From Patescibacteria group bacterium (GTDB lineage: Bacteria; Patescibacteriota; Patescibacteriia; Patescibacteriales; UBA12075): a stretch of DNA of 55,511 nt. The position numbers were made by a program, and so were the translations under genes. Below the pieces are notes generated by a model. The model saw nothing but the letters and a program-made list of their open reading frames with translations, searched no databases and had not been told where the DNA came from. Every line of letters starts with the position of its first letter. The stretch's first letter is position 1. The DNA lies in NCBI GenBank assembly GCA_018897195.1, contig JAHILH010000002.1:1-55511 (forward strand), in the 5' to 3' direction. Below, piece after piece: positions 35,582 through 44,341 of this stretch.

Positions 35582-35590
35582 ATACAAAAA

Positions 35591-36916
35591 ATGCCAGAAC
35601 CAATTATACAAGCTAAAGGATTAGAGATTACCTATAACCTTGGAAAAGAAAATGAATATAAGGCGACTTGGGGGGTAGATTTTGAAATCTATCCTGGGGA
35701 GTTTATCGCTTTTTTTGGTCCATCCGGTTGTGGCAAGTCAACAATCATGTATACTATCTTGGGAGTGTTAGCGCCGTCGGGCGGACAGCTCTTAGTGAAG
35801 GGTGAGAATCCTTATTCGTTTTCGCCGGAAGAAATGGTAAATTTTCAAACACAGACAATCGGGATTATTTATCAAGCCTTTTTTCTTATCCCGTCGTTGT
35901 CGGTAGTGGATAATGTCGCTTTACCGCAAATTTTTCACGGCACCTCACCAGCCAAGCGTAATGCCTGGGCACTGCAATTGTTAAAGCGTTTTGGCATGGA
36001 TGGAGCAGGCAACAAGTTTGCTGATAACTTATCGGGTGGACAGAGTCAGCGTGTTTCTGTAGCCAGAGCCTTGGTAAATAATCCGGATATTTTATTAGCG
36101 GATGAGCCGACTGGTAACCTTGATAGTGTATCTACAAAACAAGTAATGGACTCCTTGGAGGAGATTAATATGATTGATAAGCGCACGGTAATATTGATTA
36201 CGCACAACGCAGCGCAGTTGTCTTACGCGCATCGGGTCTTTTATTTTAAAGATGGCCTTTTGCAACGTGTGGTGCCGAATCCCGAGAAAAAACAAATTGC
36301 CAAGATTGATAGACAAAAGATTCTAATTACCGAAATGGATAAATTATCTAAGATTTATCCTTATAATACGCCAACCGAGTTAAAGGTAAAAAGTATTGTT
36401 AATTTTTTGACGCAAGATTTTACCTTTGATCAAATATTAAAATTAGAGGAGTTTACACAGTTAATGGTGGAGCGACTAATTGACAAACCGAAATATCTCA
36501 ATGCCCTGATTCAAAGTTTTGCCGATGGTGGCGTTGGTATTGATGAGGACGTAGCCATGGTAATGGCGGATAAGGTGGAAAAAGTATTGATGCAATCAGA
36601 GGATGCGCGTCGTTTCCGTCGCCGCTTTTCGACTAATAATTTTTTTTCCCAGGAGAACGTTTTGATAAATAGACTGACGGGTTATGTTGTTCAAGAATAC
36701 CCAGAAGTAATGACCACGATTCAAAAAAGAAGATTAAGGGAATTAGTTTATAATCGTATTGCCGGTTTGATTAGTCGAGATGAGTTTGAGGCCTCCCTGG
36801 CGACACCTTTAGAAGGTGGCGGTTTAGGATTTGTTAAGAAGAAAGCGAGAAAATTAACTTTATATTTTGAAAAAATATTAATTCAGGGCTCAGAAGATAA
36901 AGGGCACGGACACTAA
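35591..36916 (+). CDS. MacB/LolD-type ABC transporter ATPase with ~200-aa C-terminal extension
   Basis: The ATPase domain (~1-235) has Walker A GPSGCGKST at 43-51, the Q-loop, signature LSGGQSQR at 147-154 and Walker B ILLADEP followed by TGNLDS. It belongs to the family that pairs with FtsX-like permeases for export or lipoprotein handling. Residues ~240-441 form an extra helical domain ending in GHGH, not found in the usual ~230-residue members; I do not recognise it. The start is set at the ATG 35591 because the frame upstream is only the translated palindromic repeat. The permease follows after 4 nt. Confidence 0.88.
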   Translation: MPEPIIQAKGLEITYNLGKENEYKATWGVDFEIYPGEFIAFFGPSGCGKSTIMYTILGVLAPSGGQLLVKGENPYSFSPEEMVNFQTQTIGIIYQAFFLIPSLSVVDNVALPQIFHGTSPAKRNAWALQLLKRFGMDGAGNKFADNLSGGQSQRVSVARALVNNPDILLADEPTGNLDSVSTKQVMDSLEEINMIDKRTVILITHNAAQLSYAHRVFYFKDGLLQRVVPNPEKKQIAKIDRQKILITEMDKLSKIYPYNTPTELKVKSIVNFLTQDFTFDQILKLEEFTQLMVERLIDKPKYLNALIQSFADGGVGIDEDVAMVMADKVEKVLMQSEDARRFRRRFSTNNFFSQENVLINRLTGYVVQEYPEVMTTIQKRRLRELVYNRIAGLISRDEFEASLATPLEGGGLGFVKKKARKLTLYFEKILIQGSEDKGHGH

Positions 36917-36920
36917 TTTT

Positions 36921-38114
36921 ATGATGCGACCGCAGGATACAATTTCATTAGCAACGCGCATGTTTCGAACGCGACCGGCACGAACCTGGTTGACGATTTT
37001 TGGTATCGGCGTTGGTATTGCGGCGGTGGTTATTTTGGTGGGCCTGGGTTATGGTTTGCAAGGTGTATTGTTGGAGCAGATTGTGTTTGGTGATGCGATG
37101 TTGAGTTTGAATGTGGTGACACCACCATCAAAGGTTGTAGTGATTAATAAGGAAGAAGTTGTTAATTTAAAGAAGCTTGATAATGTTGAAGATGTAGCGC
37201 CGATGGCCGCTTTTGCGACACAGATTACTTTCGGTAATTTGAATGGTAGTGCCATGCTCAACGGTGTTGATCCAACTTATTTCCGTTACGCCGGCGTGGT
37301 TGCCCAGGAGGGAAAATTATTTGACAAGGGGGAGAATGATGCAGTTGTTTTATCATCAGCCGCCTTAAAACTCTTTAACAAGGAAGCGAAGGAGATTATT
37401 GGACAAAAGATGAGCTTTAAGGTTTTTTTGCCGATTGAAGGGACTACGGACACACAGGAAGTGCCATTAAATAAAGAGTATATAGTAAAAGGTATAATTG
37501 CTGACGAAACCTCAATTTTTGCTTATATTCAATTAGGGGAGTTTACTTCTAATTTTTCAATCCCTTTTTATGAGAAAGCCAGGGTCAAGGTGACTGATCG
37601 TGCCTATTTGGATACCGTGGAAGCAGTTATTATTGGTAAAGGCTTCGTGGTGTCATCTCTGTCTAAGACAGTTGATCAAGCTAATAAAATCTTTAGTGGT
37701 ATTCAGGTGATGTTGGCTTTGTTTGGTGGTATCGCCTTGATTGTATCGGCGATTGGTATGTTTAACACGATGACGGTAACACTCTTGGAACGTACCAAAG
37801 AGATTGGAATTATGCGGACGATTGGTGGATCGCCCCTGAAGATTAAAGTCATGTTTTTAACTGAGTCAATGTTGATGGGTACGCTCGGTGGCCTGGTTGG
37901 CATAGGAATGGGCGTTGGTGGGGGATTAACGATTAATTTTATTTTAAGTATTGTGGCCGTGAACATGGGCGGTATGGCCATGAGTTTATTTAGATTTCCA
38001 ATTTGGTTTTTGACTTTTATTGCCGTGTTCTCGATGGTGATGGGATACCTTACTGGACTATTTCCGTCTAAGCGAGCAGGGTCACTTAATCCGCTAGACG
38101 CGATTCGAGGATAA
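36921..38114 (+). CDS. MacB-like ABC transporter permease (FtsX domain)
   Basis: This is a 397-residue integral membrane protein with the MacB layout. It has one TM near the N-terminus (TWLTIFGIGVGIAAVVILVG), an outer MacB-type domain (~50-260) and three TM helices at the C-terminus with the FtsX-like sequence (ERTKEIGIMRTIGGSPLKI). It pairs with the ATPase just upstream. The substrate is unknown; surface proteins lie on both sides. No separate membrane-fusion protein (MacA) is encoded nearby, which fits a cell without an outer membrane. Confidence 0.88.
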   Translation: MMRPQDTISLATRMFRTRPARTWLTIFGIGVGIAAVVILVGLGYGLQGVLLEQIVFGDAMLSLNVVTPPSKVVVINKEEVVNLKKLDNVEDVAPMAAFATQITFGNLNGSAMLNGVDPTYFRYAGVVAQEGKLFDKGENDAVVLSSAALKLFNKEAKEIIGQKMSFKVFLPIEGTTDTQEVPLNKEYIVKGIIADETSIFAYIQLGEFTSNFSIPFYEKARVKVTDRAYLDTVEAVIIGKGFVVSSLSKTVDQANKIFSGIQVMLALFGGIALIVSAIGMFNTMTVTLLERTKEIGIMRTIGGSPLKIKVMFLTESMLMGTLGGLVGIGMGVGGGLTINFILSIVAVNMGGMAMSLFRFPIWFLTFIAVFSMVMGYLTGLFPSKRAGSLNPLDAIRG

Positions 38115-38119
38115 TTTTT

Positions 38120-38623
38120 ATGCAATTAAACTCTTTAACTAAAAACGAAAAACAAGTTGCCATTATTTCGATTATCATGGCTTGTTTTTTGCTTGTTTGG
38201 CATATTCATGGTTTTTTTCCTAAAAGAGTTGCAAAAAATATTGAAATAGATGAGGCAGTGGGGCAACAAATTCCTTTGCCGCCAAAATTTTCACGCATAA
38301 CTTTTTTTCATTCAGCTAAGCCGATTTGCACACTGGCAATTCCTGAGGCTTGGGAGGGAAAGTATCGCTTACGAGACAACGGTAGTGAAGCTCATTTTTT
38401 GTATATTCAAGAGGAAGGTGATCCAGAATTATTTTATATTAAAAAATATAAAAAAAATGGAAAGATGGATGAGGTAAATGAGAAGAAAATTTTGGAAACT
38501 AAAAGTAATGTATATGTGGCTGGCTTATCCACACAAGGTGTTGACAAGTTTGTGCACAAAGACGAATTTGAAAAAATGACAAAAGAACTTGCCGAGGTAT
38601 TGAATAATTTTAGATGTTTCTAG
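38120..38623 (+). CDS. Hypothetical membrane-anchored protein (167 aa)
   Basis: One TM helix near the N-terminus (VAIISIIMACFLLVWHIHGF) and an outer domain of ~125 residues with two cysteines (KPICTLAIP and the penultimate-residue NFRCF). No family is recognised. It starts 6 nt after the permease stop and so probably belongs to the same operon. Confidence 0.7.
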   Translation: MQLNSLTKNEKQVAIISIIMACFLLVWHIHGFFPKRVAKNIEIDEAVGQQIPLPPKFSRITFFHSAKPICTLAIPEAWEGKYRLRDNGSEAHFLYIQEEGDPELFYIKKYKKNGKMDEVNEKKILETKSNVYVAGLSTQGVDKFVHKDEFEKMTKELAEVLNNFRCF

Positions 38624-38704
38624 GGGTATTTTTTATTTTATATTAGCTTTTTTTCTATCAATATTTTAATGTCAAAGAAATATTAAAAATAGATTAAGGA
38701 GCTT

Positions 38705-38752
38705 TTGAACAGAATTGCTTTTTATGCTATAATAATAGTAATCTGTGGATAA
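38705..38752 (+). promoter_or_regulatory. Promoter and TGTGGATAA site of the 38807 gene
   Basis: TTGAAC (38705-38710), 17-nt spacer, extended -10 TGCTATAAT (hexamer 38728-38733), then after 10 nt a perfect DnaA-box sequence TGTGGATAA (38744-38752). The GTGG can also fold with CCAC downstream. Confidence 0.6.
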
Positions 38753-38806
38753 GATTTTTCCACGTTAAAATCAAATTAAAATATTTTATAAATTAAATAC
38801 ATCCCC

Positions 38807-40591
38807 ATGTCCAAAAAAATAAAAATGCACATAAAGAGGTCGATGCCGTATTTCATGATTTTGAGTTTGATCATGAGTAGTACTGTTATTGGTCTAGTCT
38901 TTAATTTCAATACGAGTACCAAAAAACTGGTTAATGAATTATTTAGACCAGAGGCGCAGGCTCAAAACGACACTGCGACCACTACGGTTACGGTTCGAAA
39001 CGCGGCCCCGACTATCACTATTAAACCAGCCGAGGTTTTTGCGGCTGGCCTGGGTTCAACCTCTACTACGCCAGTTAATATCGGCGCTTCGATTGGATTT
39101 TCAGTCACGGCTGATGATATGGAAGATAATAGCTATTACTTGATTGTTTGTACTTCGACTACTGCGACAGCTGGTGTTGCTGGTGCTGCGCCTACTTGTA
39201 GTGGCGGGGTTGCTAATACGCTCTGTGTTTCTGGCCTTACGGGTGATACGATTCAGGCAACTTGCACTTATGGTTCAACTGTGGGCGCGAACGAAACCAA
39301 GGATTGGTACGCCTTCGCCTGCGATAATCATGCTACTGAGGCCGATTGTTCTCCCTATAGTCAAGGATCGGCGGTGGGCGTAGATGCAACATCCAGCCCG
39401 ATGTATATTAATCACGCTCCAGTTTTTACAACCGGTTCAACAACAGTTGATTTTCGACAAGCGGGAAACAATCCTTTTACATTTACGGCTACAACTACCG
39501 ATACAGACACCTTGGGTGGATTTGATGTGATACAATATGATGTGTGTTCGACTAACTCTTGGGCAACGACTACTGGTTGTGCCGCGGCAACTGTTTGTTC
39601 AGCAACTTCAACGATAAGTGGCGGTACGGCCGTTGTTTCTTGTCAGGCGACCACTACTATCCCAACTGTTGATAAGGCTTACCACTATTGGGGTTTTGTA
39701 AAAGATTGGCATGCCCTAGCTGCCTCATCTGGAAATGCGGTAGATAGAACTTATACGGTTATTAATACAGCTCCGGTAGTTTCTAGTGTTGTGGTTAATG
39801 GTGGTAATCCATTTACGCCGAATATGAAGAATTCAGCTACGACCACGATCCATATAACAGCAACGGTTAGTGACGACAATAGTTGTAGTGACTTGACTCA
39901 GGCTACAAGTACTTTGTATTTATCCAACGTTGTTGGTTTACAGAATTGCACCGCTGATAACGATAATTGTTACCAAATTTTATCAGCATCGTGCACTCAG
40001 AGTGCTTGTGGCGGCTCAACGACAACCAAAGACGCTTTATATGATTGCACTGCTGGTATTGCTTTCCACTCTATTCCAACAGATGCCAGCGCTAATAATA
40101 GTCATGTTGCCGAAAACTGGCTGGGCGCAGTGGCAGGAAAAGATGAAGGTGTTGCAACTGTGGCCACTTCAACCATTGGTCAAGAATTAGCGACAGTACA
40201 GGCTATTGCTGTTACTGAGCTAGCTATCCCTTATAATACTATTAAGGGTGGTCAAGATTCGGGTGCTTATAATGCCACCACTACGGTTATTAATTATGGC
40301 AATTGTCCGATAAATTCGCAAGTTAGTGGAACCGACATGACGGGTCCAGCGATAATTCCGATTCTTAACCAAAAATATGATTTAGCTCCGGCTACTTATG
40401 CATCCTTGACTAATGTTGCATCAGCAGTTCCTACGACGCTTGATATTAATGCGCCTAAGCCAACTACTAGTGTAATTAACATACAGGCAGGGATCTATTG
40501 GGGTATTAATATTCCCGCCGGAACTCTTTCTGGTAATTATGCAGGTACAAATGCCTTTGACTCGATTATTGACGGATCAGTTAGTTGGTAA
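38807..40591 (+). CDS. Surface protein (594 aa), stand-alone paralogue of the giant protein's C-terminus
   Basis: After an N-terminal hydrophobic segment (~13-35, ISMPYF-like region in SMPYFMILSLIMSSTVIGLV) the whole protein aligns in order with the last ~520 residues of the 4207-aa protein. Shared landmarks are NxAPT near the start, DxxDNSYYLxxC, WYAxACD, DTDTxGGxD, YLSNVxGxxNC, AxxxDxCYxI, PTD, YGNxPIxxxxSGTDMT, YWGIxIPxG and GTNxF near the end. Both proteins end in Trp. About 18 cysteines sit in matching pairs. It has no C-terminal anchor. It may be a cell-surface subunit using the same end domain as the giant protein. A terminator follows. Confidence 0.8.
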   Translation: MSKKIKMHIKRSMPYFMILSLIMSSTVIGLVFNFNTSTKKLVNELFRPEAQAQNDTATTTVTVRNAAPTITIKPAEVFAAGLGSTSTTPVNIGASIGFSVTADDMEDNSYYLIVCTSTTATAGVAGAAPTCSGGVANTLCVSGLTGDTIQATCTYGSTVGANETKDWYAFACDNHATEADCSPYSQGSAVGVDATSSPMYINHAPVFTTGSTTVDFRQAGNNPFTFTATTTDTDTLGGFDVIQYDVCSTNSWATTTGCAAATVCSATSTISGGTAVVSCQATTTIPTVDKAYHYWGFVKDWHALAASSGNAVDRTYTVINTAPVVSSVVVNGGNPFTPNMKNSATTTIHITATVSDDNSCSDLTQATSTLYLSNVVGLQNCTADNDNCYQILSASCTQSACGGSTTTKDALYDCTAGIAFHSIPTDASANNSHVAENWLGAVAGKDEGVATVATSTIGQELATVQAIAVTELAIPYNTIKGGQDSGAYNATTTVINYGNCPINSQVSGTDMTGPAIIPILNQKYDLAPATYASLTNVASAVPTTLDINAPKPTTSVINIQAGIYWGINIPAGTLSGNYAGTNAFDSIIDGSVSW

Positions 40592-40612
40592 AATATATAC
40601 AACATATTTTTA

Positions 40613-40644
40613 AAAAAAACGAGAAGATTTTCTTCTCGTTTTTT
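40613..40644 (+). terminator. Intrinsic terminator of the 38807 gene
   Basis: The 12-bp perfect stem AAAACGAGAAGA/TCTTCTCGTTTT with a TTT loop, followed by further T. Confidence 0.9.
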
Positions 40645-40669
40645 GATATTTAAAAGTTGTTTAGATAAT

Positions 40670-40727
40670 TTGCCTTAAAATTATATTTTATGTATAATAA
40701 TATTAAATTTACCATAGATGTGGATAA
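40670..40727 (+). promoter_or_regulatory. Promoter and TGTGGATAA site of the cohesin/dockerin cluster
   Basis: TTGCCT (40670-40675), 17-nt spacer, TATAAT (40693-40698), then a perfect DnaA-box sequence TGTGGATAA at 40719-40727. The distance here is 20 nt instead of 9-10. Confidence 0.5.
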
Positions 40728-40798
40728 GATAATATATAAAAAATTTAGTACATTAATTGCATAATTTGCACGAAATTTACTAATTTATTTAATGCGTA

Positions 40799-41851
40799 AT
40801 GATTAAACGTTTTGTTTTAGCTGTAGCATTGATAGGAGTTTTTGCCTGGAGCGGTGTTGTTCAGGCTGGTTTTGGTATTTCTCCGCCCTATGTGAAGCCT
40901 AAAAAAGCGGTTTTCCCTGGTTCTCATTATGAACAAAAAATAACCTTGCTAAGGTCAGAGGCTGATAGCGCAATGACGGCTGTAATTACAGTTACAGCTC
41001 CAGAGATGAGTGGTTGGGTGACCGTAGACAAAGGTTTTGAATTCGATATGCCTGCTGGTGAATTGCAGGTCCCAATGGTTGTTAAGGTGGATGTGCCGGC
41101 GAAGGCGGAAATAGGTAACTATAAAGGAAATTTTAATATTAGAATTGTACCTAAGGGGGCTAGTAAAAATCCTGGAGTGGCAATCGCCCTCGGTGCGCGC
41201 GTTGATATGGATATCGACGTGACCAATGAAAGGTTTTTTGATTTTGCTGTGCGCATGACGACTATTCCCGATATTGGAGTTTTGAGTCAGCCTTGGAATT
41301 GGAAGATTTTTTCTTACTTTTTTTATCGTATCGCCGTTGTGCTGAAAATTGAAAATATTGGTAACGTGGCTGCTGGTCCGACCAAGGTACACTTGGATGT
41401 GTATGACGTCGAGGATAAGAAAATGCTCGAGTCTTATGATGACACTAAGATTGAGAAAATAGATCCATTTGTTACCAAAGATGTTACGGCTGATTTTCCA
41501 ACTAAATTAGGAAAGGGTTATTATTGGGGAAGGATAACTGTCTATAATGGCAATGATATTGTTCACAAAGATAAAATTACTTTTGAAATTAAAGATCATG
41601 GTAAATTGAGCGGTTATAAGCATTGGTTGATGTTGGCAGGTCTTATTTTACTGGTATTATTGCTCGGTCTTTCCTTGGTTAAGGTTCGTGTTTGGAAATA
41701 TATTTTTATGATCGTATATGTTCTACTTTGGCCATTGCGTATTATTGGACGCTTATTATTGGGAATAAAAAATAAGGCAGTTGAGGGTTTTTGGGATAAA
41801 ATGGGGCAGAAGGCTGAAAAATATAAATCTGGAACCAGAAGAAAGCGATAA
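40799..41851 (+). CDS. Secreted beta-domain protein with C-terminal TM (350 aa), WxL-interacting-like
   Basis: A cleavable signal peptide (LAVALIGVFAWSGVVQAGF) precedes two beta-sandwich domains (~25-140 and ~165-270) and a C-terminal TM region (WLMLAGLILLVLLLGLSLV, with a second hydrophobic stretch) and basic tail (GTRRKR). The layout and the N-terminal GFGISPPYVKPKKAVFPGS recall DUF916/WxL-interacting proteins of Gram-positives, which hold other surface proteins; this is a resemblance only. It opens the cluster that encodes the dockerin and two cohesin proteins. Confidence 0.7.
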   Translation: MIKRFVLAVALIGVFAWSGVVQAGFGISPPYVKPKKAVFPGSHYEQKITLLRSEADSAMTAVITVTAPEMSGWVTVDKGFEFDMPAGELQVPMVVKVDVPAKAEIGNYKGNFNIRIVPKGASKNPGVAIALGARVDMDIDVTNERFFDFAVRMTTIPDIGVLSQPWNWKIFSYFFYRIAVVLKIENIGNVAAGPTKVHLDVYDVEDKKMLESYDDTKIEKIDPFVTKDVTADFPTKLGKGYYWGRITVYNGNDIVHKDKITFEIKDHGKLSGYKHWLMLAGLILLVLLLGLSLVKVRVWKYIFMIVYVLLWPLRIIGRLLLGIKNKAVEGFWDKMGQKAEKYKSGTRRKR

Positions 41852-41872
41852 AAATAAGTAGTATATTTTCCT

Positions 41873-43159
41873 ATGCGAATAAATTTTAATAAAATATATT
41901 ATATTGTTTTTGTCGTATTTCTGATTATTTTTTTATTCAGATCTTCTGAGGTAGTAAGAGCTGATCCAAAATTTTTACCAACCACTGTTGAAGTTTTGGT
42001 TTCTTGCGGTGATGGAACTGTTGATGCGGCTGCTGGTGAGATTTGCGATGTTGGCACACTTGGATCTTGGCCTGAAAATGTGGGCACAACTACCTGTCAG
42101 ATGTTTAAGGATGTTTTTAATAATCCGTTCGTAAGCGGAGTAATGCACTGTGCTACTGATTGTTACGCTTTTAATACAGAGGCTTGTTATACTTGTGGTA
42201 ATACATACAAGGAGAAAGAAGAAGGTTGCGATAAGCTTGATTTTGGTAATAGCACCTGTTTGACGCTTGGTTTTGATAGCGGGTCCTTGATTTGTACCCC
42301 ACAATGTCAGATTAGTACGATTAATTGTGTGGCGATGGCGCACGAAGGGGGCACCCCTGGTGGTGGTTCAATAGGTGGTAGCACTGGTGGAAGTAGTGGT
42401 TTGTCAACGGGTTTTAATCCTGGCGCCGATCAACCTAAAGCCGAGACTAAGATCACGGTTAAAGGAAAGTCTTATCCTAATTCCGATGTTCATGTATTAG
42501 TTGATGGCGTGGTGATTGGTATTGTTAAAGCAGACTCTAAAGCTGATTTTTATTTTGAATCAATTGACATAGCGCCTGGTGTTGCTAATTTTGGCTTCTG
42601 GTCCGAAGATGTGAGTGGTCTTAAATCTACTTTATTAACCATAACCCTTCGTATTGTCGCGGGCGCGGTTACAAATATTTCCGGTGTCTATATTGCACCC
42701 AGCATTGACGTCGATAAGCAATCGGTTAAACAGGGCGATAATGTAAAGATTTATGGACAAACAGTGCCGGGGTCAGACATAAAAGTTCATATCAATTCAC
42801 CGCAGGAGTTTATTGAGAAGATTGACAGTCAAGATGATGGTCGATACGAATTAGTTTTTAATACAGCGCCCTTAGAAGAAGATTTTCATACGGCTAAGGC
42901 ATATTTCGAAGTCACCGCCGAGGGTAATATTATTAAATCGGGATTTTCTAAATTAGTCAGCTTTCATGTGGGCAAAGAGGGAATTGCGCCAACACCTTGT
43001 CCAAACGGAGATTTAAATCATGACAAGCGCGTAAATATTACAGATTTTTCTATTTTGCTTTATAATTGGGGCACTAACAATGCTTGTTCTGACCAAAATC
43101 AAAATGGCACTGTCGACTTGATTGACTTTTCAATTATGATGTATTACTGGACAGGCTAG
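41873..43159 (+). CDS. Secreted protein with C-terminal type I-like dockerin
   Basis: A signal/TM (YYIVFVVFLIIFLFRSSEVV) leads to two Cys-rich CGxG...CD units (~44-150, same type as in the gene at 2-2368). A Gly/Ser linker follows (~157-185), then two Ig-like beta domains (~190-270 and ~275-370). Residues 375-428 form a dockerin: duplicated F-hand calcium loops DLNHDKRVNITD and DQNQNGTVDLID, each followed by a FSIxxY helix. Dockerins bind cohesins with high affinity; cohesin-like domains are encoded just downstream (43298, 44307) and at 20017. The gene starts 21 nt after the previous stop. Confidence 0.88.
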   Translation: MRINFNKIYYIVFVVFLIIFLFRSSEVVRADPKFLPTTVEVLVSCGDGTVDAAAGEICDVGTLGSWPENVGTTTCQMFKDVFNNPFVSGVMHCATDCYAFNTEACYTCGNTYKEKEEGCDKLDFGNSTCLTLGFDSGSLICTPQCQISTINCVAMAHEGGTPGGGSIGGSTGGSSGLSTGFNPGADQPKAETKITVKGKSYPNSDVHVLVDGVVIGIVKADSKADFYFESIDIAPGVANFGFWSEDVSGLKSTLLTITLRIVAGAVTNISGVYIAPSIDVDKQSVKQGDNVKIYGQTVPGSDIKVHINSPQEFIEKIDSQDDGRYELVFNTAPLEEDFHTAKAYFEVTAEGNIIKSGFSKLVSFHVGKEGIAPTPCPNGDLNHDKRVNITDFSILLYNWGTNNACSDQNQNGTVDLIDFSIMMYYWTG

Positions 43160-43187
43160 AATTAATTAAAAATTTTAAACAATGTTT

Positions 43188-43276
43188 CTCCCTCGCCCCG
43201 CCGGGAGAGGGTTGGGGTGAGGGAGTCGTCAACGAATAACTACCTCACCCTGTCCCTCTCCTGGCAAGGAGAGGGA
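43188..43276. repeat. GC-rich palindromic repeats, copies 3 and 4
   Basis: Copy 3 (43188-43225) is the reverse complement of the copy at 35544 with one change. Copy 4 (43243-43276) is a diverged unit in the opposite sense (CCTCACCCTGTCCCTCTCC...GGAGAGGGA). They face each other over 17 nt, between the dockerin and first cohesin genes, and could fold into a large hairpin in the mRNA. Confidence 0.8.
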
Positions 43277-43297
43277 ACTATGTAATTATCTTCATAT

Positions 43298-44341
43298 ATG
43301 TTAAAAAAAATCCTAATCATTTCTATATTTCTATTACTTCCATTTGCAACCAAGGCGTCTACGCTTTATTTTGAGCCAAAAGATGCCGAGGTTGGCAACG
43401 ATAGCAATTTCACAATGGATATTAAAATTGATGTCGAAGATTGTGTTAATGTGGTTGAGGGCTATATAGGTTTTGATAAGGACCATTATAAATTATTGGA
43501 TTTTATGACGGGAGTCTCAATTATTAATCTATGGGTAGAGCAACCACAAGAGACTGATTATGAAAAAATAAACAACAATGGACAATTCCATTTCTCGGGA
43601 GGTATTCCTGGTGGTTATTGTGGTAAGATTCCCGGCGACCCAGGTCAAAGTAATATTGTTGCGCGTTTAGTTTTTGCTAGCAAGAGTATTAGTCAGGGTA
43701 TTGATGAGGTGGTTGTTAGTGATGTGGTAATGCTGGATGGGACAAGAGTCTTGATGAATGATGGCCTGGGTACCGAGGATGCTAATTTGCAAAAAAATGA
43801 TGCTAAGGTAACTATTTCAAAGAGTATTATGCCCAATGACAAGGCTTGGCAGAATGAGATAAATGCAGATAAAACACCGCCAGAACCATTTGTGATTGAG
43901 TTACATCATAGTCCAACTATGTTTGATGGTAAATATAGCTTGGTTTTTTATACAACCGACAAGCAAAGTGGTGTTGATTATTATGAGGTTTTGGAAATCA
44001 GGCCAAATGAAGTAATTGGTGAAAAGCAAAAAAGAAATCCCCTTGATTATTTTGGGGTAGGAGAAAAAGTTGTTGGTTGGAAAAAGGCGCAGACACCGTA
44101 CTTATTAGAGGACCAGGATATGCGCAGCACGATAAAGGTTCGGGCCGTGGACAAGGCTGGTAATGAGCAAACGGTGGAGTATACACCGCCAGAATCAATA
44201 ATGAAGAAACCTTTTTATTTAAGGTGGAAAGTGTTTGGGCTGGTTATTGGCGTCTTGGTGTTTTTGTTGGGTTTTTTATATTTTAAAATAAGAAGAAATA
44301 ATAAATATGAGGAGGAAAATTATCAACACAATCTTCGGTAA
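43298..44341 (+). CDS. Membrane-anchored cohesin-domain protein (347 aa)
   Basis: A signal peptide (KKILIISIFLLLPFATKAS) precedes a cohesin-like domain (~22-175; STLYFEPKDAEVGNDSNFTM, VVEGYIGFD, VLMNDGLGTED). A second domain (~190-300) is Ig-like with the sequence FYTTDKQSGVDYYEV. A single TM near the C-terminus (FGLVIGVLVFLLGFLYFKI) and a basic tail anchor it. Cysteines in VEDCVNV and GGYCGKI may pair. Its end overlaps the start of the next gene by 35 nt, so the two are translated together. Confidence 0.82.
   Translation: MLKKILIISIFLLLPFATKASTLYFEPKDAEVGNDSNFTMDIKIDVEDCVNVVEGYIGFDKDHYKLLDFMTGVSIINLWVEQPQETDYEKINNNGQFHFSGGIPGGYCGKIPGDPGQSNIVARLVFASKSISQGIDEVVVSDVVMLDGTRVLMNDGLGTEDANLQKNDAKVTISKSIMPNDKAWQNEINADKTPPEPFVIELHHSPTMFDGKYSLVFYTTDKQSGVDYYEVLEIRPNEVIGEKQKRNPLDYFGVGEKVVGWKKAQTPYLLEDQDMRSTIKVRAVDKAGNEQTVEYTPPESIMKKPFYLRWKVFGLVIGVLVFLLGFLYFKIRRNNKYEEENYQHNLR

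Noticed and set aside
35501-35590. N-terminal 30 codons ahead of the ABC ATPase
   Set aside because: The sequence APSPQPSPGGAR is the translation of the palindromic repeat, and the frame overlaps the previous gene. The ATG at 35591 is a normal start for this family.
4540-40727. The DnaA-box-like sites as a replication origin
   Set aside because: They are single sites spread over 36 kb, each tied to a promoter, and no dnaA, dnaN or AT-rich box cluster is near.
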